From Allochromatium warmingii (GTDB lineage Bacteria; Pseudomonadota; Gammaproteobacteria; Chromatiales; Chromatiaceae): a stretch of 64,000 nt of DNA. Positions within the stretch are counted from its first letter, which is position 1. The number at the start of each line of letters is the position of its first letter. The translations under genes were made by a program, and so were the position numbers. The notes beneath the pieces are model-generated. The model saw only the letters and a program-made list of their open reading frames with translations. It ran no database searches and was not told the origin of the DNA. This document shows, piece by piece, positions 22,546-30,981 of the stretch. The DNA is taken from contig NZ_FNOW01000007.1 in assembly GCF_900107145.1 (NCBI RefSeq), positions 32,360-96,359 of the forward strand, in the 5' to 3' direction.

Positions 22546-23724
22546 ATGGATTCCGTACTTGGTTGGTCACGCATGGTGATTGGAGTGGGCGTACTCATCG
22601 CCGCCCTCAGTTTGTTGGGCTGTGAGCGAGCGGCCCCGCCAGCGGGTGGGCCGAGCGGCCACACAGGGCCAGCGCCGGAAGTCGGGATTATCACGGTGCA
22701 GGCGCGGGCGGCGGCGCTGATGACCGAACTGCCCGGACGCACGACCTCATATCGGGTCGCCGAGGTGCGGCCGCAGGTCGGCGGGATTATTCAGCAGCGG
22801 CTGTTTAAAGAAGGGGCGCTGATTCACGCCGGACAGATGCTCTATCAGATCGATCCGGCGGTCTATCAGGCGACCTATGATAGTGCGCAGGCGGCGCTGA
22901 ATCGCTCGCGTGCGACCTTCGAGCGGGCGCAATTGAAGGCTGAACGCTACGCCAATCTAGTCAAGGTGAAGGCGGTCAGTCAGGAAGATTTCGATGATGC
23001 TGAAGCGGCGCTCAAAGAAGCCGCAGCCAGTGTCGCCGTCGATGAAGCGGAATTAGCGCGGACGCGGATTGATCTGGATTACACGCGGGTGATGGCCCCG
23101 ATTGATGGGCGCATCGGGCGCTCGGTGGTCACGCAAGGTGCGCTGGTCACGGCCAATCAGGAACTGGCGCTGGCGACGATTCAGCAATTGGATCCGATTT
23201 ACGTCGATCTGACGCAATCGAGTGCGCAACTGTTACGTTTACAGCGGGCGCTGGAAGATGGGCGGCTTCAGCGTCCGGCAGATACGCTGCCGCGTGTGAC
23301 GCTGGTGTTAGAAGATGGCAGTGATTATCCGCTCGCGGGACGACTGGAATTTTCCGAGGTGAGCGTCGATCCGGGCACAGGGGCCGTCACCTTGCGGGCC
23401 ATTATTCCGAATCCCAATCAGGTGCTTCTGCCCGGCATGTTCGTGCGGGCACGGGTCGAAGAAGGTACACGCCCAGCGGCGATTTTGGTGCCACAGCGCG
23501 GCGTGCAGCGTGATCGGCGTGGTCAACCCTATGCGCTGGTGTTGAATGCGGACGGGGTGGTTGAACAGCGGATGTTGCAGATAGATCGTGCGCTCGGGAG
23601 CGATTGGTTAATCAACGATGGCTTGACGGGCGGTGAGCGGTTGATTATCGACGGCTTGCAGAAGGTGCGGCCGGGCGGTCAGGCCAAGCCGGTGGTGCTG
23701 GATGCGCCCTCGGATGGTGCTTGA
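22546..23724 (+). CDS. RND efflux periplasmic adaptor subunit (AcrA/MexA type), without adjacent pump
   Basis: 392 residues. Signal peptide with lipobox (SLLGCERA), then the lipoyl/hairpin/beta-barrel layout of membrane fusion proteins: PGRTTSYRVAEVRPQVGGII, a long alpha-hairpin (about 100-175), RIDLDYTRVMAPIDGRIGRS and VLLPGMFVRARVEEG. AcrA links an inner-membrane RND pump to TolC. Unusually, no acrB or tolC gene follows; a coiled-coil gene begins 44 bases later. It must use a distant pump or be a remnant of an operon. Confidence 0.93.
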   Translation: MDSVLGWSRMVIGVGVLIAALSLLGCERAAPPAGGPSGHTGPAPEVGIITVQARAAALMTELPGRTTSYRVAEVRPQVGGIIQQRLFKEGALIHAGQMLYQIDPAVYQATYDSAQAALNRSRATFERAQLKAERYANLVKVKAVSQEDFDDAEAALKEAAASVAVDEAELARTRIDLDYTRVMAPIDGRIGRSVVTQGALVTANQELALATIQQLDPIYVDLTQSSAQLLRLQRALEDGRLQRPADTLPRVTLVLEDGSDYPLAGRLEFSEVSVDPGTGAVTLRAIIPNPNQVLLPGMFVRARVEEGTRPAAILVPQRGVQRDRRGQPYALVLNADGVVEQRMLQIDRALGSDWLINDGLTGGERLIIDGLQKVRPGGQAKPVVLDAPSDGA

Positions 23725-23768
23725 AAACCGCGCAACGCGCTCGCGTTTTCACAGTTGGAGAGTCCCAC

Positions 23769-24371
23769 ATGGCGCTTGCTCAAGAAGATATCGCCTTTAT
23801 TAAACAACATCTTGGCGAATGGCTGGCCGAACAGAGCCTCGGTCGGCCGCCGGTTGTTTACGAAATCGAACTGCGTGAACGGATGGTGCGTGTTGAAGAG
23901 GAACTCAAACACCAGCGCGACCTGATGCGCGAAGGTTTTGAGCGCATGGACGAACGCTTTGCCGCGTTGCGGATCGACATGGACGCACGTTTTGCGGCGC
24001 AACGCAGTGAAATGGATAAACGCTTTGAGCAATCGGAGCGACAATTCGCGGCGCTGCGCGAGGATATAGATAAACGCTTCGAGCAAACTGATCGGCAATT
24101 CACGGCGCTGCGCGTGGAGATGGATAAACGCTTCGAGCAGGTCGATAAACGCTTCGAGCAAGCTGATCGACAATTCGCGGCACTGCGCGAGGATATAGAC
24201 AAACGCTTTGAACAGGTGGAAAAGCGTTTCGAGCAGGTTGATAAACGCTTTGAAAAAGTCGATAAACGTTTTGATGAAATGCTCAAGCGTCACGATCAAC
24301 AGTTTATGTGGCTGATCGGATTTATCGCCACGATGACGATGTTGGTTATTGCGGCACTGCGCTATTTATAA
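23769..24371 (+). CDS. Repeat-built coiled-coil protein with C-terminal membrane anchor
   Basis: 200 residues. After a 45-residue N-terminal region, a run of heptad-like units (KRFEQ, DRQFAALRED, repeated about a dozen times between residues 60 and 180) forms a continuous charged coiled coil, ending in one transmembrane helix (about 180-197). The layout recalls DUF1640-type and Borrelia Bdr-like proteins, but I cannot assign a family. The repeats are also visible in the DNA (units of GATAAACGCTTCGAGCA), which suggests recent slippage expansion. ATG 23769 has GGAG just upstream. Confidence 0.8.
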   Translation: MALAQEDIAFIKQHLGEWLAEQSLGRPPVVYEIELRERMVRVEEELKHQRDLMREGFERMDERFAALRIDMDARFAAQRSEMDKRFEQSERQFAALREDIDKRFEQTDRQFTALRVEMDKRFEQVDKRFEQADRQFAALREDIDKRFEQVEKRFEQVDKRFEKVDKRFDEMLKRHDQQFMWLIGFIATMTMLVIAALRYL

Positions 24372-24441
24372 CTGCGCTAGAGAGAAGATGCGCACCGCCC
24401 AAACAGCGATTCGAGCGGTGTGTTGCAATCGAAATAGGTTA

Positions 24442-24500
24442 GGTTGTCCGTCCACGCTGGTGAGCGATTAAACGACGCGGTGTAAACTGGACGGGCAACC
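24442..24500. repeat. Inverted-repeat element A
   Basis: Arms GGTTGTCCGTCCA (24442-24454) and TGGACGGGCAACC (24488-24500), 13 bp with one mismatch, 33-base spacer. Preceded by ATAGGTTA. Same architecture as elements at 45581-45635 and 62338-62393. Confidence 0.7.
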
Positions 24501-24559
24501 CAACTGCCATGCGGGATGCAGTCGCGTGCCGAGCGATGCGCCAGAGTCGGCTAGACCAA

Positions 24560-24757
24560 TCAGGCCGTGACCCACTGCTCGAAATTGTCGGTGCTCTTCT
24601 CTTCGCCGTCGCTGTAACCGGCTTCATACGCCTCGGTCAGGCGCTGCTCTTCGCGCTTGGGGTTTTGCAGGAAACCACACTGCCACCCCTGGATGTACTC
24701 ATCATCGACGCCCAACTGTTCCATCTTGGTCACGGCGTCGTAGTAGAACTGATTCAT
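24560..24757 (-). CDS. Small conserved-looking acidic protein, function unknown
   Basis: 65 residues, acidic and aromatic-rich (MNQFYYDAVTKMEQLG..., C-terminus DNFEQWVTA). A good Shine-Dalgarno (GGAGA) stands 8 bases before ATG 24757, and the composition differs from shadow frames. I have an impression of similar small proteins in other sulfur-oxidising gammaproteobacteria but cannot name a family. No signal peptide or membrane helix. Divergent from bepA across 251 bases. Confidence 0.7.
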   Translation of the reverse strand: MNQFYYDAVTKMEQLGVDDEYIQGWQCGFLQNPKREEQRLTEAYEAGYSDGEEKSTDNFEQWVTA

Positions 24758-25008
24758 TTCCGGTCTCCGAGCAATGTCATGTGGTTGAGGGCTGAGTCGT
24801 TGCCGACTGCGCCAACTCGATATCGTTATGCAGACGGCTGATCTTAAGCTAGCCGCCCTGTCCTCTCTCGCTACATCGTTTGGACGGAACGCCGCCCGGG
24901 GACGGACGCGATCGCGGGGACGAGAAGAGGGTTAAGAATACAGCGTTTTTCTAATAGGCGACAAGTACGCTTGGACAGCGCGTACCTAACCGAAGATGGC
25001 ATCTAATT

Positions 25009-26517
25009 ATGTCTTGTGCGCAACGGCTCGCTCGCTTGAATCTGACTTGGGATCGCATCTGGCAGCGCACGGCGGTGCAACTGGCAAGCGGTCTGGTGCT
25101 GCTGACCAGTCTGTCACCGCTGCACGCGCAAACATATCGCTTGCCCGATCTGGGCAGTTCGGCTGAAACGCTGCTTTCAAGCGGCGCGGAGGTGCGTTTG
25201 GGGCAGGTGTTTATGCGGCGCGTGCGCGAGGCGCTGCCGGTGCTCGATGAGCCGTTGTTGACGGATTACATCGAGTCACTCGGTCAAACGCTGGTCAGCG
25301 CCGACCGCGCAGCGGCGGGACGCTTTACCTTTTTTGTGATCGATCAACCTGTCGTCAATGCGTTTGCGGGGCCGGGCGGTCATATCGGCGTCTATGCCGG
25401 GCTGATTCTCGCCGCTGAGACCGAAAGCGAACTCGCTGCCGTTATCGCCCACGAGATCGCCCATGTCACCCAGCGTCATCTGCTGCGCGGGCTGGAAGAT
25501 CAAAGCAAAATCAGCGTGCCAGCGATGGCGCTGATGATCGCGGCAGCGATTCTCGGGGCGCAGGTTTCACCGGATGCTGGCGCAGCGGCGATGGTTGGGG
25601 TGCAAGCGGCGGCGCTGCAACGTCAAATTAACTTCACCCGCGAGAATGAACACGAAGCTGACCGCCTCGGCATCACGACGCTGGCTAAAGCCGGATTTGA
25701 TCCCTATGCGATGGCGGGGTTTTTTGAGCGGTTATCGAAATCCAGTCGGATCGCGGCGTACAGCGCACCGGAGTTTTTGCGCACCCATCCAGTCAATAGC
25801 AATCGTATCGCTGAGGCACTCGGGCGGGCCGATGATTTTGGGGCACGGCAGCATCCCGATAGCCTAAGGTTTCATCTAGCGCGGGCGGCATTGCGGGAAC
25901 GTAGCTATAAACGACCCGAACAAGCGGTCGCGCATTTCCGCGACACCCTGCGCGAAGGTCGCCACCGCAGTAGCATCGCTGAACACTATGGCTATGCGCT
26001 GGCGCTGACCCGCGCTGGTCAGCTTGAGGCGGCGCGGGCGGCGCTGACAACAGCGATGCAGGCGCATGTCAGTGTGCCGGAATTTGTCGTGCTCGAAGCG
26101 CGGCTCGATCACGCACAGGGGCAGAGCGAGCGGGCGGTGCAGCATCTCGCGCAAGCGGTCGGATTGTCGCCGAGTCATTGGCCGCTGCGCGTGGCCTATG
26201 CTGAGGCGCTATTGCACGCCGGACGACCGAAGCAGGCGATGGATGAATTAAGTGCCGTAGCGCGATTACGTCCCGGCAACCCGATGTTGTACGACAAGCT
26301 GGAGCAGGCGGCATTTCGCGCCGGTCAGCAGGCGGCAACGCATCGTTTTCGTGCAGAAAAACTGTATGCAGAAGGCGACCGCGAACCGGCGATCCGTCAG
26401 CTTGAAATCGCGCTCCGTCAACGCGACCTGCCGTATCACGAAGCGGCGCAGATTCAAGCGCGACTGGAAATGTGGCAAGCGGAAGAACGCGAGGCGAAAC
26501 GGCGTGAACGCGAATAA
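25009..26517 (+). CDS. bepA: BepA-type periplasmic M48 metalloprotease with TPR domain
   Basis: 502 residues. N-terminal signal peptide to about LHAQ, M48 protease domain with zinc site HEIAH (in VIAHEIAHVTQRHL) and downstream Glu in ENEHEADRLG, then a TPR-rich C-terminal half (about 270-490). E. coli BepA (YfgC) cuts or chaperones stalled outer-membrane proteins such as LptD at the BAM complex. The C-terminal arginine/glutamate-rich tail (EAKRRERE) is extra. Confidence 0.92.
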   Translation: MSCAQRLARLNLTWDRIWQRTAVQLASGLVLLTSLSPLHAQTYRLPDLGSSAETLLSSGAEVRLGQVFMRRVREALPVLDEPLLTDYIESLGQTLVSADRAAAGRFTFFVIDQPVVNAFAGPGGHIGVYAGLILAAETESELAAVIAHEIAHVTQRHLLRGLEDQSKISVPAMALMIAAAILGAQVSPDAGAAAMVGVQAAALQRQINFTRENEHEADRLGITTLAKAGFDPYAMAGFFERLSKSSRIAAYSAPEFLRTHPVNSNRIAEALGRADDFGARQHPDSLRFHLARAALRERSYKRPEQAVAHFRDTLREGRHRSSIAEHYGYALALTRAGQLEAARAALTTAMQAHVSVPEFVVLEARLDHAQGQSERAVQHLAQAVGLSPSHWPLRVAYAEALLHAGRPKQAMDELSAVARLRPGNPMLYDKLEQAAFRAGQQAATHRFRAEKLYAEGDREPAIRQLEIALRQRDLPYHEAAQIQARLEMWQAEEREAKRRERE

Positions 26518-26544
26518 TCAGCCGTTTAGCTGACGGGCTTTTGG

Positions 26545-26627
26545 GAACCGCACAGGCGCAAAGAACGCTAAGAAATTGTTTAATTAACAATCAAAAAACG
26601 TTGGGGTCTTTGCGTGCTTTGCGGTTC
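26545..26627. repeat. Imperfect inverted-repeat element
   Basis: The left arm (26545-26564, starting GAACCGCA and ending GCAAAGA) pairs imperfectly with the right arm (26607-26627, TCTTTGCGTG...GCGGTTC). Short elements ending in such GAACCGC/GCGGTTC arms are scattered in many proteobacterial genomes. It lies between the convergent bepA and Pcm-type genes. Confidence 0.65.
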
Positions 26628-26634
26628 AAATTAT

Positions 26635-27300
26635 TTAAAACACAAAGCCAGCCGCTTCCGGCGCATTGCGCAGCGGCGGCACGGTAAATTCAAACAGCGA
26701 TTCGCGCTGATAACTGTCACGTCCAGCGCGGGTGATGCGCACGCATTCCATCGCTGGCGCAGTGCCCAGAATGCAGAACAGCCGCCCGCCGATGTTGAGT
26801 TGCTCGCAAAGCTGTGGCAATGCGTCCTCAGTCGGCAGCGATCCTTTGACAGCAATCGCATCAAACGGCCCGCCGCTCACTGCGCCCGCCAGTCCATCGC
26901 CCTCGCGCACCTCAACCCAATCGCATTTGAGCGCCGCCAGCCGCGAGCGGGCCAGCTCGGCCTGCGCCGCGTCGAGTTCCAGACTTATCACTCGCGCTCC
27001 CAGTCGGCTCAAACACGCGGCAACATAGCCCGAACCGGTGCCGATTTCTAGCACGCGCTGCCCGGGTGCGACCGCTAATGCTTGCAACAGATGCCCGACT
27101 AGCTTGGGGGCCAGCATCAGCGAGCCGTTAGCGTTCGGGATCTCAAGATCGGCATAGGCCAGCGCCCGATAAGCGTCTGGAACGAATTGTTCGCGCTCCA
27201 ACGCGCCCATCACCTCCAGCACGCGGTCATCGAGCACGCCCCAGGGGCGAATTTGCTGCTGAATCATGTTAAAACGGGCTAAATCGCTGCTGTTAGCCAT
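26635..27300 (-). CDS. Protein-L-isoaspartate O-methyltransferase family protein
   Basis: 221 residues. PCMT-like fold: N-terminal FNMIQQQIRPWGVLD, the SAM motif VLEIGTGSGYVAA, and GGRLFCILG in the C-terminal half. The usual PCMT active-site stretch is altered (LMLAPKLVGHLLQAL), as in the shorter Pcm-like proteins of gammaproteobacteria that often precede tolC, so true isoaspartyl repair activity is uncertain. ATG 27300 (MANSSDLA) is chosen; the frame opens at 27318. Confidence 0.85.
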   Translation of the reverse strand: MANSSDLARFNMIQQQIRPWGVLDDRVLEVMGALEREQFVPDAYRALAYADLEIPNANGSLMLAPKLVGHLLQALAVAPGQRVLEIGTGSGYVAACLSRLGARVISLELDAAQAELARSRLAALKCDWVEVREGDGLAGAVSGGPFDAIAVKGSLPTEDALPQLCEQLNIGGRLFCILGTAPAMECVRITRAGRDSYQRESLFEFTVPPLRNAPEAAGFVF

Positions 27301-27372
27301 GAACTCGATGTCCCCCATCTGCTGCCCCCGTCTGATAATGATTGAATGCCAAGTGTCGATTCAGCGCCGCGC

Positions 27373-27501
27373 TCAGTCGCGCTTCTCCGGCAACCGCACT
27401 AGCATCACAAAGCGCTGTTGTAACTGACGCGCCCAGTGCGGTTGCGGCCAATTCCAGCCGATCATCACGCCAATTACTACACCAATCAACAGTACTATCA
27501 T
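27373..27501 (-). CDS. Small single-span membrane protein (42 residues)
   Basis: Minus-strand frame from ATG 27501 to TGA at 27373, with GAGG as Shine-Dalgarno. The protein starts MIVLLIGVVIGVMIGWNW and ends VRLPEKRD: one N-terminal transmembrane helix with a G-xxx-G-xxx-G pattern, then a basic amphipathic tail. No family recognised. It sits 72 bases upstream of the Pcm-type gene in the same direction and could be co-transcribed. Confidence 0.6.
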   Translation of the reverse strand: MIVLLIGVVIGVMIGWNWPQPHWARQLQQRFVMLVRLPEKRD

Positions 27502-27671
27502 GCTTGAATCCTCGTGGTTCAGGGCCGCGCCCGCCTCGCGCTGAAGTCCGATTATCCCATAATCGTCGATGCACCAAGCAGCGGTTGCGTGATTAAATAC
27601 CCGTAGCCGACGCGCTCGGGCGCGGCTTCCTCACCCTCTTCCTTCATTTCTCTCCATGATTACGGACGTTG

Positions 27672-28607
27672 ATGCGCCGCATGATGTATCAGTCCCCACT
27701 CAATGGCAGTAAACGCACAATCGATGGCGTCACGCGGGTCTATTATGACGGCTATTGGATCAAGTATTACGAACCACCGCCGGATAGCTTCGAGGTGCGC
27801 CGCCAGCTGATTCAGGCGCTCACGCGCCGCCTGTTCAACCATGTTGAACCCGGCATCAATATCCCCGGCTCGCGGCTGAAAGAAGCCCGCGAAGCCTATG
27901 AAGCCGAAACCGATACCGAACGCAAACGGGTCAATGGGGCCATGCTTGCCGGGGCGCTGTTTAATCGCGCCGCCGATATTTTTCATAGCCTTGTTGATTT
28001 GCAAACGGCCGGAGTCGAAATTTCGCCCGATCATGCGTTGATGCGTCAATGCGGGCGCTGTCTGATCGAGGCACTCGAATTGGGCAAGATGGTGCGTCAT
28101 CGCGGTGGCGATGAGGGCATTGACGAACTCTGGGGCGAGCCGTTTAAAGCCTTTTCGATGCCGATTGATGCGTTTTATTCCAGTCGCTATCTCAAAATCG
28201 CCATGACGATGCACGATGTTGATCGCATCACCGGCGCGATGAAAGCGACCTTTGTCGGCAGTCGGCAGATCGTCGGCTTGGATGCACGGCTCGATGAACT
28301 TAATGTCACCGCCAAACGCAAATGCGAGATTCTGCGCACCGATCCGGCGGTGTTCGACATCTGGCCGAGCTATGTCGTCGCCAGTGACCGCGTGCGCAAT
28401 CTTGAGCCGATCATGCCGGCACAGCATGATGCCGTCGATGTGCGCGAAGCGGTCGAGGGGTCGCGGCTGCTCCACGATGGCACGGATTTAATCGGTTTTA
28501 TCGTGCGGGCGCGGGTGCCAATGCCCAAAAGCACCCGCGAATATATTGATCGCTGCCAGCAATTCCGCCGCGCCTATATCGAATCGTATTTGAGCGTTCC
28601 GGCGTAA
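27672..28607 (+). CDS. Conserved-looking cytosolic protein of unknown function
   Basis: 311 residues. I do not recognise the family. N-terminus RMMYQSPLNGSKRTIDGVTRVYYDGYWI, then a helical middle with many Arg and Glu (LTRRLFNHVEPG, REAYEAETDTERKRV) and a C-terminal region with RVPMPKSTREYIDRC. No signal peptide, membrane helix or known catalytic motif. ATG 27672 follows TTG 27669; another ATG pair lies four codons inside. Monocistronic, convergent with the TraB gene. Confidence 0.8.
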   Translation: MRRMMYQSPLNGSKRTIDGVTRVYYDGYWIKYYEPPPDSFEVRRQLIQALTRRLFNHVEPGINIPGSRLKEAREAYEAETDTERKRVNGAMLAGALFNRAADIFHSLVDLQTAGVEISPDHALMRQCGRCLIEALELGKMVRHRGGDEGIDELWGEPFKAFSMPIDAFYSSRYLKIAMTMHDVDRITGAMKATFVGSRQIVGLDARLDELNVTAKRKCEILRTDPAVFDIWPSYVVASDRVRNLEPIMPAQHDAVDVREAVEGSRLLHDGTDLIGFIVRARVPMPKSTREYIDRCQQFRRAYIESYLSVPA

Positions 28608-28635
28608 CCGCCAGCGCCTGACCGACGCGGGCGCG

Positions 28636-29841
28636 TTAGGGGAGCTCGGCACCCAATAACTGCTTAATTAACTGCAAACTCGCAAAATAGGTGCCGAGAC
28701 CTGCCCCCAGACTGCTCAACACGAACACCACGAGCACCCGTGAGACGCGATTGCGCCACCAGCCGCTCCAGGTCGCGACATCAGCACGTAGGCGGCTGAA
28801 ATCACCGACACTCGGTTTGCGTAAATACAGTTCGACGGCACCGGTAATCATGCCCGCACCAATCGCCGGGTTGAGCGTCGTCAGCGGTGCCGCGAACAGT
28901 GCCGCGAGCACGGTGAGCGGATGTCCGGCGGCCAGCAGCGTGCCGAGCGCGGAGAGACCGCCGGTAATCAGCGCCCAACTGAGCAACAGGTCTAGCCCCA
29001 GCTCTGGACTGACGGCAAAGCCATAGGCAAAGCCAGCCAAAATCACCAGCAGCAGCGTCCAGGTCAACACCTGCGACCAGCGACTCGGCGGCGGCACCTG
29101 TTCGAGTTCCGTGAGCACCGCTGTTGGATCGCCGCGCTCGTGTTCCAGTGCTGCTGTGACCCCTTTGAGATGGCCAGCGCCCAGCACCACCAGCACGCGC
29201 TGTGCCCCGACGCGAGCGACCTCGCGCTTGAGCTTGGCGGCGATATAGCGGTCGCGCTCTTCGATCAAGGGGACATAGAGATCGCGCCGATCGGCTGCCA
29301 ACTCAGCAAAGGCGGTTTCGAGCACATCGCCTTCTTTGAGGCGCTCGATTTCATCTTCCGTGACGGTTTCGGAACTGAGCATCGCCGACAGCAGTCCGGC
29401 AAATAGCCCAGCGCGTTTCCACCAACCGAGATTCGCCGCGATACGCTTGAGCGTGATACCGATTTCTCGATCAATCAGCAGCAGCGGCAGATTCTGTTCT
29501 TTCGTCAAGCGCAGCGCGACCCGTTGTTCCGCGCCGGGTTCGATGCCGAACTGATCGGCGAGCCGCTGCTGATAGGCGGCCAGCACCAAATTGGCTGCGA
29601 CCATATAGACGCGGTTCTGACGGATGACCGAAAACAGATCCATCTGCGCCAGGGTGCGCGGATCCATCAGGGCATTGAAGCGACTGCGGCACAGCTCAAC
29701 GGCCACGCCATCGTAATCACCCGATTGAATGAGTTTGTGTACCTGCTCGGCGCTGGCGCGTGAGATATGCGCCGTGCCAAGCAGCGTCAGTTCGACCCCA
29801 TCGATCACGAGATCACGCCGAGGTTCTATCGCATCAACCAT
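28636..29841 (-). CDS. TraB/PrgY-family membrane protein
   Basis: 401 residues. The N-terminal TIKI/TraB-like domain shows GTAHIS (about 18-23), AVELCRSRF and the later GAGHLKG histidine, the pattern of a metal-dependent protease-like fold (Tiki/GumN/PrgY). The C-terminal third holds about four transmembrane helices (about 250-400). PrgY of enterococci limits pheromone activity; in Gram-negatives the substrate is unknown. Confidence 0.88.
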   Translation of the reverse strand: MVDAIEPRRDLVIDGVELTLLGTAHISRASAEQVHKLIQSGDYDGVAVELCRSRFNALMDPRTLAQMDLFSVIRQNRVYMVAANLVLAAYQQRLADQFGIEPGAEQRVALRLTKEQNLPLLLIDREIGITLKRIAANLGWWKRAGLFAGLLSAMLSSETVTEDEIERLKEGDVLETAFAELAADRRDLYVPLIEERDRYIAAKLKREVARVGAQRVLVVLGAGHLKGVTAALEHERGDPTAVLTELEQVPPPSRWSQVLTWTLLLVILAGFAYGFAVSPELGLDLLLSWALITGGLSALGTLLAAGHPLTVLAALFAAPLTTLNPAIGAGMITGAVELYLRKPSVGDFSRLRADVATWSGWWRNRVSRVLVVFVLSSLGAGLGTYFASLQLIKQLLGAELP

Positions 29842-29953
29842 GCTGTATGCTTCGTGGAAGGTGACATCAAGGCTGGCATCCTAGCGCAAGTGGGGGGCGG
29901 ATGGAGCACTGCTCGAACGGTTTGAAGACGCATTGCGCATTGTTGCGCATCAC

Positions 29954-30808
29954 TCACACCACAAACCGCACCTGAACATCGCGTGGCGGCGCTTGATGTG
30001 GCGCACTGGTGACCAGCAAACGCGCACCGGCGCGGGCATAGTCCTCAGCATTGTGCGCATTGATCCCACCAGCGGCCCCGACTAACACGGCGGCAGCACG
30101 CGCCGTCACTGCGTCAACCACCTCAGCGACAGCAGCGGGCGGGAATTTTTCCAGTTGCAGCACATCCGCGCCCGCTTCAGCCCAGATAAGCGCCTCGGCG
30201 TGTGAATGGACTTCGACCACGATACGTTTTTCGGGTGCCTGACGGCGTAGCGTCGCAATCGCAACTGCGGGTGTGACCGTACCCAAGAATTGACGATGCT
30301 CGGCAAAGATCAAGATGGTTTCTGACAAGCCACAGCGGTGCATGACCGCGCCTCCAGCGCGAAATGCTTTGACCGCAAGCTGGCGCGTGCCGGGGACATT
30401 TTTGCGGGTTCCGGCAACCACAGCCTCGGGATGACCGCGCCGAGCGGCGGTCTGAATCGCCGCCGCACTGCTGGCGATGCCGGAGCACCATTCCACCAGC
30501 GTTTGTGCGCTTTTCCAGCCGCGATGTAGCGCAGCGGCTGACCCACGTGCCCGCAGTAACGGCGTGCCCGAGGGCGCATCGGCTCCCGAAGGCAGCAGAA
30601 TCTCAGCCACTGCACCGCAGAGCGTCAGCAGGCGGGCGGCTTCTTCAATGCCACAGACGCGCATCGGATCGCGGGCCGCAAACTGAATCTCGCCACTGTG
30701 GGCGGCGATACCCAGTGTTTCTGTGGTTAAGTCACCAAAGGGGACATCTTCGGCAAGCAAATTGTGTAGAGCGTGGTCGCTGAGTGCGCACCCTTCAGCA
30801 GTGTACAT
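29954..30808 (-). CDS. modD: ModD protein, quinolinate phosphoribosyltransferase-like
   Basis: 284 residues with the fold of NadC: LLAEDVPFGDLTTETLG near the N-terminus, GTRKNVPGTRQLAVKAF with the PRPP and substrate residues, HRCGLSETILIF, VEVHSHAEAL and the C-terminal GAAGGINAHNAEDYA. The ModD subgroup, rather than NadC, is indicated by SETILIFAEHR and AEDVPFGD, and ModD genes often lie near molybdate transport genes. Here no mod transporter is near, but a molybdoenzyme operon lies 0.7 kb upstream. The reaction of ModD is not established. Confidence 0.85.
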   Translation of the reverse strand: MYTAEGCALSDHALHNLLAEDVPFGDLTTETLGIAAHSGEIQFAARDPMRVCGIEEAARLLTLCGAVAEILLPSGADAPSGTPLLRARGSAAALHRGWKSAQTLVEWCSGIASSAAAIQTAARRGHPEAVVAGTRKNVPGTRQLAVKAFRAGGAVMHRCGLSETILIFAEHRQFLGTVTPAVAIATLRRQAPEKRIVVEVHSHAEALIWAEAGADVLQLEKFPPAAVAEVVDAVTARAAAVLVGAAGGINAHNAEDYARAGARLLVTSAPHQAPPRDVQVRFVV

Positions 30809-30902
30809 GGTGTTGATTCCTGTGAGAATGCCTGAACTGAGCGCGGGTTAAGCAAGAACAAGGCCGGAGTGTTGCGGTCGAGCGCAGGGTGCGCTTGAAG
30901 CA

Positions 30903-30924
30903 TGACGAAGCGGGCGCTTCGTCA
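30903..30924. repeat. Perfect inverted repeat between modD and a DUF2939 gene
   Basis: TGACGAAGC-GGGC-GCTTCGTCA: 9-bp arms, 4-base loop, no T-run on either strand. It lies 94 bases upstream of the modD start, so it could be a regulator site or a transcript hairpin. Confidence 0.5.
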
Positions 30925-30981
30925 CGAGAAGATTTGGAATGACTGGCCTGAGCTGGCGGCTAATCGCTGGCCGCTGAAAGC

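Noticed and set aside
23679..24299. Two minus-strand frames rich in Ser/Lys/Arg or Leu/Phe opposite the coiled-coil gene
   Set aside because: Their repeats are only the complement of the KRFEQ codon repeats.
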